NCBI GenBank assembly: GCA_951804985.1
Contig: OX638131.1
Location: forward strand, 85,026,849 to 85,090,848
From: Dryomyza anilis
Lineage: Eukaryota > Arthropoda > Insecta > Diptera > Dryomyzidae
Direction of reading: 5' to 3'
Length of the DNA: 64,000 nucleotides
Position numbers and translations under genes: made by a program. This document shows, one piece after another, positions 12,860-25,629 of this stretch (position 1 is the stretch's first letter; each line of letters opens with the position of its first letter). Under the pieces are notes generated by a model. The model saw nothing but the letters and a program-made list of their open reading frames with translations. It made no database searches and was not told the DNA's origin.

Positions 12860-13910
12860 ATCATAATATAATAATATGATCACTGGGCACGTAGGACCAT
12901 AGTATGGTTGTATGAAATCGAAATACGATTACTGAGAACCTTAGTATGGTTGTGTGGAATCATACTATGGTCACCGACAACCTTACTATGGTCACTCACA
13001 ACCATAGTATGGTCACTGACAACCATAGTATGGTCACTGACAACCACAGTATGGTTGTGTGAAATCGTCGTATGGTCACTGAGGACCATGGTATGGTTGT
13101 AGAAAATCATACTATTGTAACTGAGGATCATATTATGGTACGCAATTTTGTCACTGAGGATCTTATTAGACAAATTATATGATTTCCTACAACCATAACC
13201 CCCAATCATAGTATGATGCCCTTCAAATATGTTCACCACAATCATGTTTTTTCTCAGAGTGTATGAAGATAGTATGGTTGTATGAAATCGAAATACGATT
13301 ACTGAGAACCTTAGTATGGTTGTGTGGAATCATACTATGGTCACCGACAAACTTACTATGGTCACTGACAACCATAGTTAGTCACTGACAACCATACTAT
13401 GGTCACTGACAACCGTATTATGGTCACTCACAACCATAGTATGGTCACTGACAATCATAGTATGGTCACTGACAACCATATTATGGTCACTGACAACCAT
13501 ACTATGGTCACTGACAACCATAGTACGGTCACTCACAACCATAATACGGTCACTGACAACCATTGTACGGTCACTCAGAACCATATTATGGTCACTGACA
13601 ACCCTGTTATTGTCACTGACAACCATATTATGGTCACTCACAACCATATTATGGTCACTGACAACCATAGTATGGTCACTGACAACCACAGTATGGTTGT
13701 GTGAAATCGGCGCATGGTCACTGAGGACCATGGTATGGTTGTAGAAAATCATACTATTGTAACTGAGGATCATATTATGGTACGCAATTTTATCACTGAG
13801 GATCTTATTAGACAAATTATATGATTTCCTACAACCATAACCCCCAATCATAGTATGATGCCCTTCAAATATGATCACCACAACCATGTTTTTCTTCTGC
13901 GTGTATGAAG
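12860..13910. repeat. 21-bp quasi-palindromic minisatellite in two duplicated blocks
   Basis: The consensus monomer is ACCATAGTATGGTCACTGAC plus A. Arrays run about 12895-13140 and 13270-13740, and each block is followed by the same unique 3' flank (GAGGATCTTATTAGACAAAT and on), so the whole block was duplicated. Degenerate relatives occur at 12120-12380. Both strands are open through the array only because of the periodicity (MVTDNHS on +, MVVSDHN on -); this is not a gene. Confidence 0.9.
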
Positions 13911-14339
13911 ATAGTAGAGAAATACTTGGAAAAGGTACTTGTTTAAAATTTGTGGAGTCATATTTTTAAAATTAAAATAAATGAAAGCTAAATGGAGATA
14001 GATTAATATTTATATTAGAATTAACGCAGTGTCATATATAAATATCAGAGATCCAAAATAAATATTAACCTTTATTTCCATTTGGTTTTTCACCGAGAGA
14101 TATTATTTTTCAAAAACTATAAAGGTCTTTGCTTGAGAGATATTTTTTAATTGAAAAAATAAAGGTCTTTGGTTCAGAGTTATATGAAAACCTTTATATT
14201 AATGAAATTCTTTGGTTTATGGTTGTTAACAGACAGAATATTATAATAATATAAAAATAATTGGTTTCATTTATAGGGAATTTTTTGTTGTTGCAGAAAT
14301 TTATTGGAGAATACAAAACTGTTATTGGGAAATGTTGAT

Positions 14340-15110
14340 TCGAACATTTTTTTTAACACAATTTATTTATTTTAAATTTTTTGAGCACTGTTGTTTTTGT
14401 TGAATACATTTTTTTGTTGGAATAAGTATATTGTTTTCGAACATTTTGATGTTTTTGTCGCCCAAATTTTTAACATTTTTTTTTTGAACATTGTTTTTTT
14501 TTTGTTGTATACATTTTGTTGTTGGAATATGTTGTTTCGAACATTTTATTGATTTTGTCGCCCAATTATATTTTTTTACATTTTTCTATTTTCGAAAATT
14601 ACCGAACATTGCTGTTTATGTCGAATACAATTTTTTTATTTTTTTGAAAATTACTGAACATTGTTGTTTTTGTCGAATACATTTTTTTTGAATATGCAGT
14701 TTTCGAACATTTGTTGTTTTTGTCGCCCGAACTTTCTTTAACAATTTTTTCGAAAATTTTCGAACTTTGTTATTTTTGTCGATTAAATTTTGTTTAGCTA
14801 TGTTTTTTTACAAATTTCGTTGTTTTTATTGACTATTTTTTTTTTCTAAAATTTTCGAACATCGTTTTTTTTGTCGAATTACATTTTTTTCGAACATTGT
14901 TTTTTTTTTGTCGAATAACATTAATTGTTGTTTTTTTTTTCGAAAATTTTCGAACATTGTTTTTATTTTCGAAAATTTGTGAACATTGTTTTTTTGTCGA
15001 ATAACATTTTTGTTGTTTTTTTTTTTCGAAAATTTTCGAAAAATTTTTGTTGAATAACATTTTTTGTTGAAATTTTTTTTCGAAAATTTTGGAACATCGT
15101 TTTTTTATCG
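14340..15110. repeat. degenerate T-rich repeat with CGAACATTGTTGTTTTTGTCG words
   Basis: Roughly 40-100-bp units built of TTTTGTCGAATACATT and TTTTCGAAAATTTTCGAAC recur across the stretch with heavy decay. The region is noncoding. The preceding 13920-14280 shows no feature. Confidence 0.7.
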
Positions 15111-15335
15111 AAATTTAACCAAATTTCACGTTTTGTTCTGGATTCGGTTCTAAATTGAAAATTCACATGGGTTAAGATTCGAAACAATTTTTGTATTATA
15201 TAAAAAAAGAACGTATAAAAATATTAAACTTAAAATCAACAACTAAAAGTAAAACTAAAGTAAAAAACTAAAAGTAAAACCAAAAAATAAGAAAATTACA
15301 GCATATATCCTATTAATATAATAAATCTGTTTGTT

Positions 15336-15403
15336 CGTTTGTACGTTTGTACGTTTGTACGTTTGTACGTTTGTACGTTTGTACGTTTGTACGTTTGTTC
15401 CGC
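15336..15403 (+). repeat. 8-bp microsatellite (GTTTGTAC)n
   Basis: About eight perfect copies of CGTTTGTA follow the Helitron 5' end. Helitron-type repeats in insects often have GTTT-rich runs at this place. Confidence 0.9.
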
Positions 15404-16009
15404 TTCTTCGTCTGAACGGCTGATCCGATTTCCATGAAATTTTTACCACAGATGCGGTATGGTCTGGAAGGAATGATAGGCTATATATGGGCGGGATTGG
15501 ACAAAGAGGCGTGGCACCTCCCATACAACCTAAACTTTCAATGCGATATAACTCGGCACTTTCACCACCTACGAACATGAAACAAAAAACTCAAATACAA
15601 ACAAAAAATAAAAACAAAAAAGCAAAAGCACAAAACAAAACAAAAGCAAAAATACAAAAACAAAAGCAATCACGTTTGTTCCGCTTCTCCGTCTAAACGG
15701 CTGATCCAATTGTCTTGAAATTTTTACCACAGATGCAGAATGGTCTGGAAGGAATGATAGGCTATATATGGGCGGGATTGGACAAAGAGGCGTGGCACCT
15801 CCCATGCAACCTAAACACGATATAACTCGGCACTTTCACCAGCTACGAACATGAAACAAAAAACTCAAATACAAAAAAAAAAATTTAAAAACAATAAAGC
15901 AAAAGCACAACACAAAACAAAACAAAAGCAAAAATACAAAAACAAAACCAATCACATAAAACCACAATCCAAACTAAATGAAAAACAAAAAAAGGAAAGA
16001 AAAATAAAA

Positions 16010-17430
16010 ACAAACTCACCACACTAAAACTAACCAAACTAAAACTCACCACACTAAAATTCACCCTTAAATTAACCACATTAAAACCCACCACACTATA
16101 ATTCACCACACTAAAACTCACCACACTAAAATTCACCACACTAAAACTCACCACACTAAAACTCACCACACTAAAACTCACCACACAAAAACTCACCACA
16201 CTAAAACTCACCACACTAAAACTCACCACACAAAAACTCACCACACTAAAACTCACCACACTAAAACTCACTACACTTAAACTCACCACACTAAAACTCA
16301 CCACACTTAAACTCACATCACAAAAATTCAACACACTAAAACTCACCACACCAAAACTCACCACACCAAAACTCACCACACTAAAACTCACCACACTAAA
16401 ACTCACCACACAAAATCTCACCACACTAAAACTCACCACACTAAAACTCACCACACTAAAACTCACCACTCCTAAACTCACCACACTAAAACTCACCACA
16501 CAAAAATTTAACACACTAAAATTCACCACACTAAAACCCACCACACTAAAATTTCACCACACTAAAACTCACCACACTAAAATTCACCACACTAAAACTC
16601 ACCACACTAAAATTTCACCACATTAAAACTCACTACACTAAAACTCACCACACTAAAACGCACTACACTCAAATGTCGCCACACTAAAAATCACCGCACT
16701 AAAATTCACAACACTAAAACTCACCACACTTAAACTCACCATACCAAAACTCTCCACACTAAACCTTACCACACTAAAACTCACCACACTAAAACTCACC
16801 ACACTAAAACTAACCACACAAAAATTCAACACACTAAAATTCACCACACTTAAACTCATCACACTAAAATTTCACCACACTAAAACTCACCACACTAAAA
16901 CTCACTACACTAAAATTTCACCACATTAAAATTCACCACTTTTAAACTCACCACATTAAAACTCACTACACTCAAATTTCGATACACTAAAACTCACCAC
17001 ACTAAAACTCACCGCACTAAAATTCACCACACTAAAACCCACCACACTATAATTAACCACACTAAAACTCACCACCCTAAAATTCACTACACTAAAACTC
17101 ACCACAATAAAATTCATCACATTAAAATTCATCACACTAAAACTCACCACAATAAAAATCACCACACTAAAACTCGCTAAACTAAAACACGCCACAATAA
17201 AACACGCTACATTAAAATTCACCACACTAAAACCCACCACACTATAATTGACCACACTAAAACTCACCACACTTAAAAACACCACACTTAAACTCACCAC
17301 ACTCAAATTCACCACACTGAAACTCACCACACTAAAACTCACCACACCAAAACTCACCACTCCAAAATTCACCACATCTAAACTCACCACACCGAAACTT
17401 ACTACATTAAAACCCACCACACTAAAACTT
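16010..17430. repeat. 15-bp satellite (ACTAAAACTCACCAC)n, over 90 units
   Basis: The unit contains almost no G on the + strand, so the two strands are strongly asymmetric (A/C/T against T/G/A). Variants with CCAAA, CAAAA or TTAAA at one position form local clusters. The long frames across it (pentapeptide SVVSF on the - strand) are periodicity artefacts. Confidence 0.95.
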
Positions 17431-17685
17431 CTACTGGGAAAAACTCTACGGGTAAGAATTCTACGGGAAAGAATTCTACCGCAATCTGAGAAAAAATTGT
17501 CTTTGAGAAAAGTTGTTTTGGCGGAGAATTATTTGGTTACCACATTTATAAAACCAATAAACAAATTTCAACAGCTAAGCACGGGCCCCTCATATAAATA
17601 TTAAAATGTTTTTTATATTAATAAAATTGCTCCATATCTTTGAATTCAGAAAATCTTGGCACGAGTCGTGCACGGGTCCAGCTAG

Positions 17686-20474
17686 TATGAAATAATCGTG
17701 GTTTTACCAAATGTAAAAATATCAATTATTTCACACGTGCCTTTCTTATGCACTGCAGTGTGTAAAATCATTGCCAAAACTGATCATATTCAAATTAAAA
17801 ACAATTAAGTAAAGTGATCTGTTAGAAATCATTAAAGGTTTTAAAGATCTACACATTTTGCTGCATTTTTTAATTAGTTTTGATTAATTTCGATTAATTA
17901 CAATCTTTCTAGTTTAAAATATCATTCTACAATAAAATAAGAAACTTGCTAAAAGAATAACGGCAATTCATTTTAATTCAATTTTTAAATTAAAATCTAC
18001 TTAATTTGGCAATTGCCCATGGCATAAATTGTTAATGCTAAATAAGAACGTCTTTGTTTATTTTTATATTTTGTATAATTGATATATTTAATGCCACACG
18101 CAAAACCGAAATATGCAAATTAATCCTGACATTTTAAAATTATTTCAAATATAAATAATTCAAATTGTAGTATTTTTAAATTTGCCAAATTTTTTAGTAA
18201 TACTGCACACTATTTATTATGGGGCGACCCTCATCGACTATGCATCATCATGTATTTTTTGATATTATGTTTCATTGCACGTCATTTGACGGTATTAGGT
18301 TTCATTAATGATAAGTTCTGTTCTTTTTTGTTTGTTTGCCATTCTTAAATACAACATGAAATGTTTGCAAATTGTACAGGAAGTAATAGGGGTTTTTTTT
18401 ATCTCTAAATTTTCAAACTTATCGGCTTGAGTGAAACTACAAAACATGTTTGTTAAAATAAAAAATACCAAAACGTATTCAATTTAATTAGAATTATTAG
18501 TAATACATTTTATAAAAAATACAAAAATACAAAATTAGCCGAAAGTTAAGTATATAATTTTGGCATTACTAAGAAAAAAGTATTGAAAGAAATTAAGTAT
18601 TAATGATGATTAGTCAAACGTTGTTCAATTATATTTTAAAAAGAAAAAAATCGCTTCTATTTGGAAATACGTTTCTAACTATTTTGATTTACCGACTCTA
18701 CGAAGAAACAAAGAAATCACTATGTATTGTATTTCGAAAATGGTAATCAATGCAATTAAATTTTAATTGGTTCGCATGATAAAATTTATTGCAATCATAT
18801 TTTGTTATAACTATATAATTTTTTAATTAGATGAGTTTTTAATATATTATTTAATTTGTTAAAAAATGAAATTGTTTATTTCATTTACATACAAATTGCA
18901 TTTGGAGAAAAATTGGTAGACAGAAAAAACTTTTAAAATGAAAATTGTAAATTTTACAGAACGCAATACTTCCAAATGTTAATAAAACATTTTAAAATCA
19001 GAGATATTACCAGATGGTGATAATTTTATATTAAAGTTATCAATTAGCTATTCAATAAAAAACCAAAATAATTTAAACTAAACTAATAATGTTATTTAAA
19101 TACTTTGTGACTTTACAAAATAAAAATATGTCATGTCAGAATGACCACCTAATTTTTTAAATGTTGCTAATTAGGTTGAAAATTTGTTTCAAAGTAGTCA
19201 CATATTTATCGATTTTTTATAAATTATACAGTTAGAGTTTAGTCCTAACTTTAAATGACTTTATATTTTAAAAATATAAAATAATCCGGAGGAATGTCCA
19301 AACATATTCATAAACAATTTGGGATGGGCATCTTTTTTTGGTTTGAACGTTTTTCATGTTAAGAAAATATGTTCTACGTTTACATAGAAATCTCTAACTA
19401 CTGAATGGCTGAATGTCTCACGATGAAATAAACGTTGAAGATAATAAATGTAGCTATAATTTGAGATATCCTTGATTAAAATCGAGATTGGCCTGTAGTC
19501 TTGGACTCTAAGTATATTTTAAATTAAAATAAAATCTATGAAAAATGTCTATTATTATGTAGGTATAATAATAATATAAATAATGCCCTTTTTTCTTTGT
19601 AAGCTCGTAAAATTCTCTATAAAACAACATTTCACGTTTAGTCCTAATGTCACTATATAATATATAAAAAAACGATGATTTTGTGAAAACCTTATATCGA
19701 TTTTTGGTACTCGGTAACCGGATTATCAAGAGCTATGATATTTTGTACAAATTTGAACCAAATCAGCAACATTTAAAGAATTATGTGGCCGATTTGACAT
19801 GGAATTCCCTATATATAATAAGAAGATCGAGTTTGTTCTCTGGGGAAAAAATATATGAAATATTTTAAAATTAAATACGATATAAAGAGTCTGGAACAAT
19901 TCTTCTCTTGGAAATTCTTCGATATTGACCTTGATCATTATTTCTCACACAATTCTTGTTAAATACAAAATTTTCCAAATTTAATTTCTTTCGGCAATTG
20001 TTACCGATGTTATCTTATTTTAATACAATTTTCGGACTGGTTAATTTTATAATGACATTTTGGAATCAGTTGGACTAAGTGGAATAACAGTTGGAATGTA
20101 TTTGCATCACTGATGTACGGGTTGTTTTCAAGTATAATTAGTAAATGTAGTTACAACCAAATAAATGATAACTTCTACAATATCAATTCGAGGCAAATAA
20201 ACATATATTTAAAGAAAAATATATATTAACAAATTCTACACATAATATGTATATCAAAAACTTCCCGTTTTCATCGTGCATCACTTGCAGTGCTTGAATT
20301 TCAGGAACCGAAATAGATTATTCGGTTATAAATGGGTTACAGCAACTAAATTGAAGCCGAAAACTTTTAAAAGGCGGAAAACATATGAAAACATATCGAA
20401 AATAATGATTTTAAACTGGTTTAGAGTTGTAAAATTGATTGATCCATTTTCAATTCATATATTTGTGTTATAAC
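17686..20474. other. AT-rich gene-free stretch
   Basis: Nothing recognisable apart from short AT hairpins and a few GATA words. Small frames at 19508-19938 lack splice, start or family support. Confidence 0.45.
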
Positions 20475-22173
20475 CAAGGATTGAAACCTAAACGAATAAC
20501 GGTTTCAATTTCGGTTTCGGTTTTTTCCGCGTTTTGGTTTCGGTTACGGTTTCGGTTTTAAGTTTTTATAACGAAACGGTTTCGGTTTTGATTTCGGTTT
20601 TTGTATAAAAATTCTTTTAAAGCGGTAAATAGCTTCAAAGGTGCTTCAAAATTCGCTTCAAAAAGATAAAATAGACAAAACAATGGTTTTTCTCTTTTTT
20701 TCGCTACGCTAGTTCGTACATTAATTGTGCATATGCACATTATTATTTTTGTATTACTTTTATACATAGTTTTTTTGTTAATTGTAAAATCATGAAGTTG
20801 TTCTTAAGTTAATGTCTATGTGCATTCTTTCATTTAACTTATAAAACCAAAAAAAAAAAAAATAATATATTAACATTTACACAGAGTATCAGCTAAATGT
20901 GATATTGCTTTTTTTGTTTTTTTTTCACAAATCCGCTGATTCGTTTGAAAGTGCAACAACAAAAATGCGAATAAAGCAGCATCCAAGCTTTTGATATAAT
21001 TTTTGGCAGGAAATTTTTTGTACCACAAAGAAAACTCGGTGTTGTTGCCAACTAGATAGCTGTACTAGATACATATATGAAGTGTGGTGCCATGCTTCTG
21101 TCCGTTGGCATGCGTCTGTCTGTTGCCATGCGATGATACAGGATAACAACATAGAGTTGTCGTTGTGAAAGTGTGTGAATACGCATCGTAATTCGTTATT
21201 ATTGTTTCTCGTCTTTCTGGTAGTGTTCGCTTTATAGCGTTTGAGATTGTGTTCGGAAAGATAAATGTTACCCTGCAAGATATTATTTGACATACGGTAC
21301 GTGTAGCATACGGTTTTTTTAAATCTCTGACGAAAACAGAAATATGCCTGGACGAAATATTCCTTATATTTATTATGAATGTATATGTTCATTTTATTAT
21401 GGCCTTGGGATTTTGAATTGTCTCGTCAACATCACTTGATCTATACAATTATTTTTTATTAGTTAATTCTTATTAAAATATAATTCAAATTTTTATGTTA
21501 TTGTATTTTTTTTTCAAATAATTTATTATTTGTTGAAGAAATTGAAATTATGGAAAATAAGAAACTTAAATACAATTAGTGTTCAAATTCTATTCGTTTT
21601 CATAATTAATATGCTGTTTAAGATATTTGTCTTCGATCTTTTATTTAAAATTTAAAAAGTAACATTTTGAATGATTCTTGCAAGCAAGAGCAAGAAAGGT
21701 ATTGCCAAAACCAGATCATATGTACCTATGCAAGGGCAAGACTTAGTGTGCAAGAACAAGATTACCATTTCTTGTCTTGTTTTTGCAAATGATCATCACT
21801 AACCGCTACACAAATTAATGAAACTAAAAACAAATTTTAGACCAAAGACCGTTGTTTTGGGAATATTGTTTCTCAAAAAAACCACATGTGAATTTTTATA
21901 TAACAAACTTTTTTATTTTGGAAAATCCAAATTTTATTAAATGACATTTAAACATGCCTTATTCTTAAGATATTCTATATAAAATAAAATATGTTTTTCT
22001 GTTCCTTTTTATACTTTTTTAAAAACCGGTTTAATCCGGTATAAAACCGAAACCGTTTATTTCGGTTTTGGATATCGGTTTATTTCTGATTTTCGTATTT
22101 CGGTTACGTTTTCGGTTTTAAAAATGAAACGGTTTTAAACGGATATCGGTTTCGGTTACGGTTTCAATCCTTG
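20475..22173. mobile_element. hAT-type element with perfect 8-bp target duplication (1699 bp)
   Basis: The ends CAAGGATTGAAACC and GGTTTCAATCCTTG are inverted and directly flanked by GTTATAAC on both sides (20467-20474 and 22174-22181). Eight-base duplications with T at 2 and A at 7 are typical of hAT. Subterminal CGGTTTCGGTT repeats fill 20490-20600 and 22020-22165. Frames inside (- strand 20558-20767 and 20925-21392) show no clear hAT catalytic motifs, so the element is non-autonomous or decayed. Confidence 0.88.
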
Positions 22174-22181
22174 GTTATAAC

Positions 22182-22480
22182 CCATTTCGATATCGTTATG
22201 AGATCAATGCGATTATATGAAGAATTCACACGATATCGGATCTGTTTTCACACGATATCGGACGAGCTCTCGAACGTCAAATTGGACCTACATGGTAGGT
22301 AGAAATCGATGCGTTCTTTCGAAGTTTTTTCGGTACGAGAAATCGGAAAGACTGCTTTGAGAAATATTGCGATATCGATGTGATAAAAGTTTTAATACCG
22401 TATCTTATCCCTAAATTTGAATGTACGAGAAAAATTAGAATTAAAATTTAGAAGCGATAAAGCTACGAGATCGAACTTTT
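22182..22480. repeat. GATATCG-rich dispersed repeat, copy 1
   Basis: Phrases such as TTTCGATATCGTTATGAGATC and CGATGCGTTCTTTCG recur in the same order at 59180-59480 and, more diverged, at 63745-64000, with a partial copy at 60420-60560. This copy was split from its left flank by the hAT insertion. No boundaries or coding are defined. Confidence 0.6.
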
Positions 22481-23930
22481 TATATAAAATAATTCGTGAA
22501 ATGAAGACTGGTAATTTGTTAATTATTCGAATTGGGGTTCATTGTAATTAATATTTATTAACAAATCCAATCATTCTACAATATTGCTGTTACTGTTATT
22601 AAATGTTATATAGACTTTAACAATTAAAAAGTTATTTTTAAAAAGTTCTTTCCTTTCCCTTTCTGGAACAGTATTACCATTTGAGGGTTTATAAACATCG
22701 AATCGAGAGCGAAAAACATTAAATTTTTATAAACCTAACTTCAGATATATTTTTAGATTTAAAAAAAAAAAAAATACAATACATAAATTAAAATGTATTA
22801 AGAATAATCATTATTTTACATAATTTAGAGATTATCGTAGTGTTCATATTTCTAATTTAATATTCGCAGTAGAAATCGACTTTGTCTTTTTGACTGCTTT
22901 TATATATTAAAATTCTTCATATTAAATTTTATCAATCGATTACTGTCACTAACTTTCAGTTATCAATGCATTTTGAACAACCTTTTAATATTGTTAATTG
23001 TTTAATTACTTTGGGTGCCGATAAGTTAGCGTGATTTGTCAATCTTATCAGTAGAATTTAATTTTGACACAAATTCAAACCAAATAAGAAAAAAAAAGAA
23101 AAAAGATTGCAGCATAAAGAAATTAAAGAACAAGGTATAGAAGAACCCAGAGGCAAATACAGCTGATAACAGCAACTTGATGTTTTCGGCGACATCTAAG
23201 GTCAGGCAGATGAAAGAATTTGGGAGATTTGAATATATAAAGCGTCTGGACAGAGTTCGACTACCTAAAAAAAATCTAAATATAAAAAAATGTAAAAAAA
23301 TAACTAAATTAATAATTTTATAGACTTTGTGCGTAGTTTAAATTGTTGTTTATTGCTTATTTTGTATGTTTTTTACTTTGTTTTTTTTTATATTTTTAAC
23401 TATTATTTGATGACGCAAGTTCAGGGCCAAGTGCTCAACAATTAAAATTATAGATGCGTCCAACAAATACCATGAGTTGAGGGTACTTGAAAACAGGTTT
23501 AAAATTTTATGAAGCAGTTGTATTTTTTTTTTATTTTGTTTTTTCGTATACATTTCTCAGCTGTTTTCACATTTGTTTCTTATTGCATAAGAGCTCGAAT
23601 ATATTATTTCTATAGTAATCTGATATGATACATTGATGCATATTAATTTATTTATTTGGTTTAAATTTTGATTTGATTTGTGTGAAATTGAAAGTGTTTC
23701 AGTTGGAAATATTGTTTTTTGTCAGCACATGTTTTAGTGAAATTTGAGGCATGTGAAAAATGTATTTTTGATTTTTGTGATAAAAATGTTTATTATATTT
23801 TTTGAGAATATAAAAAATATTAGTTCTTCTAATTTACAGTTTTACCTTGAAACACGAAACATAAAAAAAAAAAAATTCAAAATAAATTATTTTTAAAAAT
23901 GGAAATTATGTTTATTTTTTAAATTAATGA
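22480..23930. other. gene-free stretch holding the TATA candidate
   Basis: AT-rich, with a somewhat GC-richer patch at 23130-23270 that contains the TATA candidate. No exon is supported. Confidence 0.35.
23234..23285 (+). promoter_or_regulatory. candidate TATA promoter with MEF2-like site
   Basis: TATATAAAGCGTC at 23234-23246 is a good fly TATA element with a GC-richer 3' flank; initiation would fall near 23265 (CAGAGTTC). A perfect YTAWWWWTAR (MEF2-type) match, CTAAATATAA, lies at 23276-23285. MEF2 is a muscle factor, which would suit a rost gene, but such matches are common by chance in AT-rich DNA. The surrounding 23140-23270 is more GC-balanced than its neighbours. The link to paralogue 2, 5.5 kb downstream, is inference. 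Confidence 0.25.
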
Positions 23931-23939
23931 AAAATTTAT

Positions 23940-25625
23940 TCTAAGTGAATATTGAATTTTTAGTAAAAATTTAATTTTAAGTGAAAAATTTAATTTTTAG
24001 TGAAATTTTTAATTTTTAGTGAAAAATTGAATTTTTAGTGAAAAAGTTAATTTTTAGTGAAAAAATTGAATTTTTAGTGAAAAATTGAATTTTTAGTGAA
24101 AAATTGAATTTTTAGTGAAAAATTGAATTTTTAGTGAAAAATTGAATTTTTAGTGAAAAATTGAATTTTTAGTGAAAAATTGAATTTTTAGTGAAAAATT
24201 GAATTTTTAGTGAAAAATTGAATTTTTAGTGAAAAATTGAATTTTTAGTGAAAAATTGAATTTTTAGTGAAAAATTGAATTTTTAGTGAAAAATTGAATT
24301 TTTAGTGAAAAATTGAATTTTTAGTGAAAAATTGAATTTTTAGTGAAAAATTGAATTTTTAGTGAAAAATTGAATTTTTAGTGAAAAATTGAATTTTTAG
24401 TGAAAAATTGAATTTTAGTGAAAAATTGAATTTTTAGAGAAAAATTGAATTTTTTGTGAAAAATTGAATTTTTTGTGAAATTGAATTTTTAGTGAAAAAT
24501 TGAATTTTTTGTGAAAAATTGAATTTTTAGTGAAAAATTGAATTTTTTGTGAAAAATTGAATTTTTAGTTAAAAATTGAATTTTTTGTGAAAAATTGAAT
24601 TTTTAGTGATAAATTGAATTTTTAGTGATAAATTGAATTTTTAGTGAAAAATTGAATTTTTAGTGAAAAATTGAATTTTTAGTGATAAATTGAATTTTTA
24701 GTGATAAATTGAATTTTTAGTGAAAAATTGAATTTTTAGTGAAAAATTGAATTTTTAGTGAAAAATTGAATTTTTAGTGAAAAATTGAATTTTTAGTGAA
24801 AAATTGAATTTTTAGTGAAAAATTGAATTTTTAGTGAAAAATTGAATTTTTAGTGAAAAATTGAATTTTTAGTGAAAAATTGAATTTTTAGTGAAAAATT
24901 GAATTTTTAGTGAAAAATTGAATTTTTAGTGAAAAATTGAATTTTTAGTGAAAAATTGAATTTTTAGTGAAAAATTGAATTTTTAGTGAAAAATTGAATT
25001 TTTAGTGAAAAATAGAATTTTTAGTGAAAAATTGAATTTTTAGTGAAAAATTGAATTTTTAGTGAAAATTGAATTTTTAGTGAAAAATTGAATTTTTAGT
25101 GACAAATTTAATTTTTTAGTGAAAAATTGAATTTAAGTGAAAATTGAATTTTTAGTGAAAAAATAAATTTTTAGTGAAACGTTGAATTTTTAGTGACAAA
25201 ATGAATTTTTAGTGAAAATTTAAATTTTTAGTGAAAAATTAAATTATTAGTGAAAAATTAAATTTTTAGTGAAAAATTAAATTTTTAGTGAAAAATTAAA
25301 TTTTTAGTGAAAATTTGAATTTTTAGTGAAAATTTGAATTTATAGTGAAAATTTGAATTTTTAGTGAAAAATTGAATTTTTTAGTGAAAAATTAAATTTA
25401 AGTGAAAATTGAATTTTTAGTAATAAATAGATTTTTTAGTGAAAAATTGAATTTTTAGTGAAAAATCGAATATTAGGTGAAAAATGATTTTAGTTGAAAT
25501 TGAATTTGAATGAAAAGTTGAATCTTTATTGAAAAATTTAAATTTTAGTCAAAAATGTAATTTTTATTGAAAAATTTTTATTTTTTTAAATTGAATTTTT
25601 ATAAACATTTGAATTTTTAGCGAAA
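23940..25625. repeat. 19-bp hairpin satellite (GAATTTTTAGTGAAAAATT)n, about 88 units
   Basis: Each monomer is a perfect hairpin: AATTTTT, loop AGTG, AAAAATT. The centre (about 24060-25050) is almost homogeneous, while both edges decay gradually, as expected from unequal exchange. Single relics of the unit appear near 62786. It is noncoding. Confidence 0.97.
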
Positions 25626-25629
25626 ATTT

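Larger units (their letters stand above)
15308..17685 (+). mobile_element. non-autonomous Helitron carrying three internal tandem arrays (2378 bp)
   Basis: The 5' end TCCTATTAATATAATAAATC follows an A. The 3' end is CTAG followed by T, preceded about 11 nt upstream by the hairpin GCACGA-G-TCGTGC; these are the classical Helitron ends with A/T insertion. Inside are, in order, an 8-bp array (TTTGTACG)n, two copies of a leader of about 250 bp (GGAAGGAATGATAGGCTATA and on), and a 15-bp satellite (16010-17430). There is no Rep/helicase frame. A reverse-oriented relative (about 53033-53487) carries the same leader and the same 15-bp unit. Confidence 0.8.

Noticed and set aside
12880..13887. Open frames MVVSDHN (-) and MVTDNHS (+)
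   Set aside because: Artefacts of a 21-bp quasi-palindromic repeat; both strands are open at once.
12860..13910. CRISPR array
   Set aside because: Short direct repeats without spacers in a eukaryotic genome; it is a minisatellite.
15885..17604. Long open frames with SVVSF-type pentapeptide repeats
   Set aside because: They come from a 15-bp satellite with no stop in certain frames; composition and flanks show a Helitron-borne repeat, not a gene.
20925..21392. 155-residue - strand frame in the hAT element as transposase
   Set aside because: No recognisable hAT domain; composition follows the surrounding noncoding DNA.
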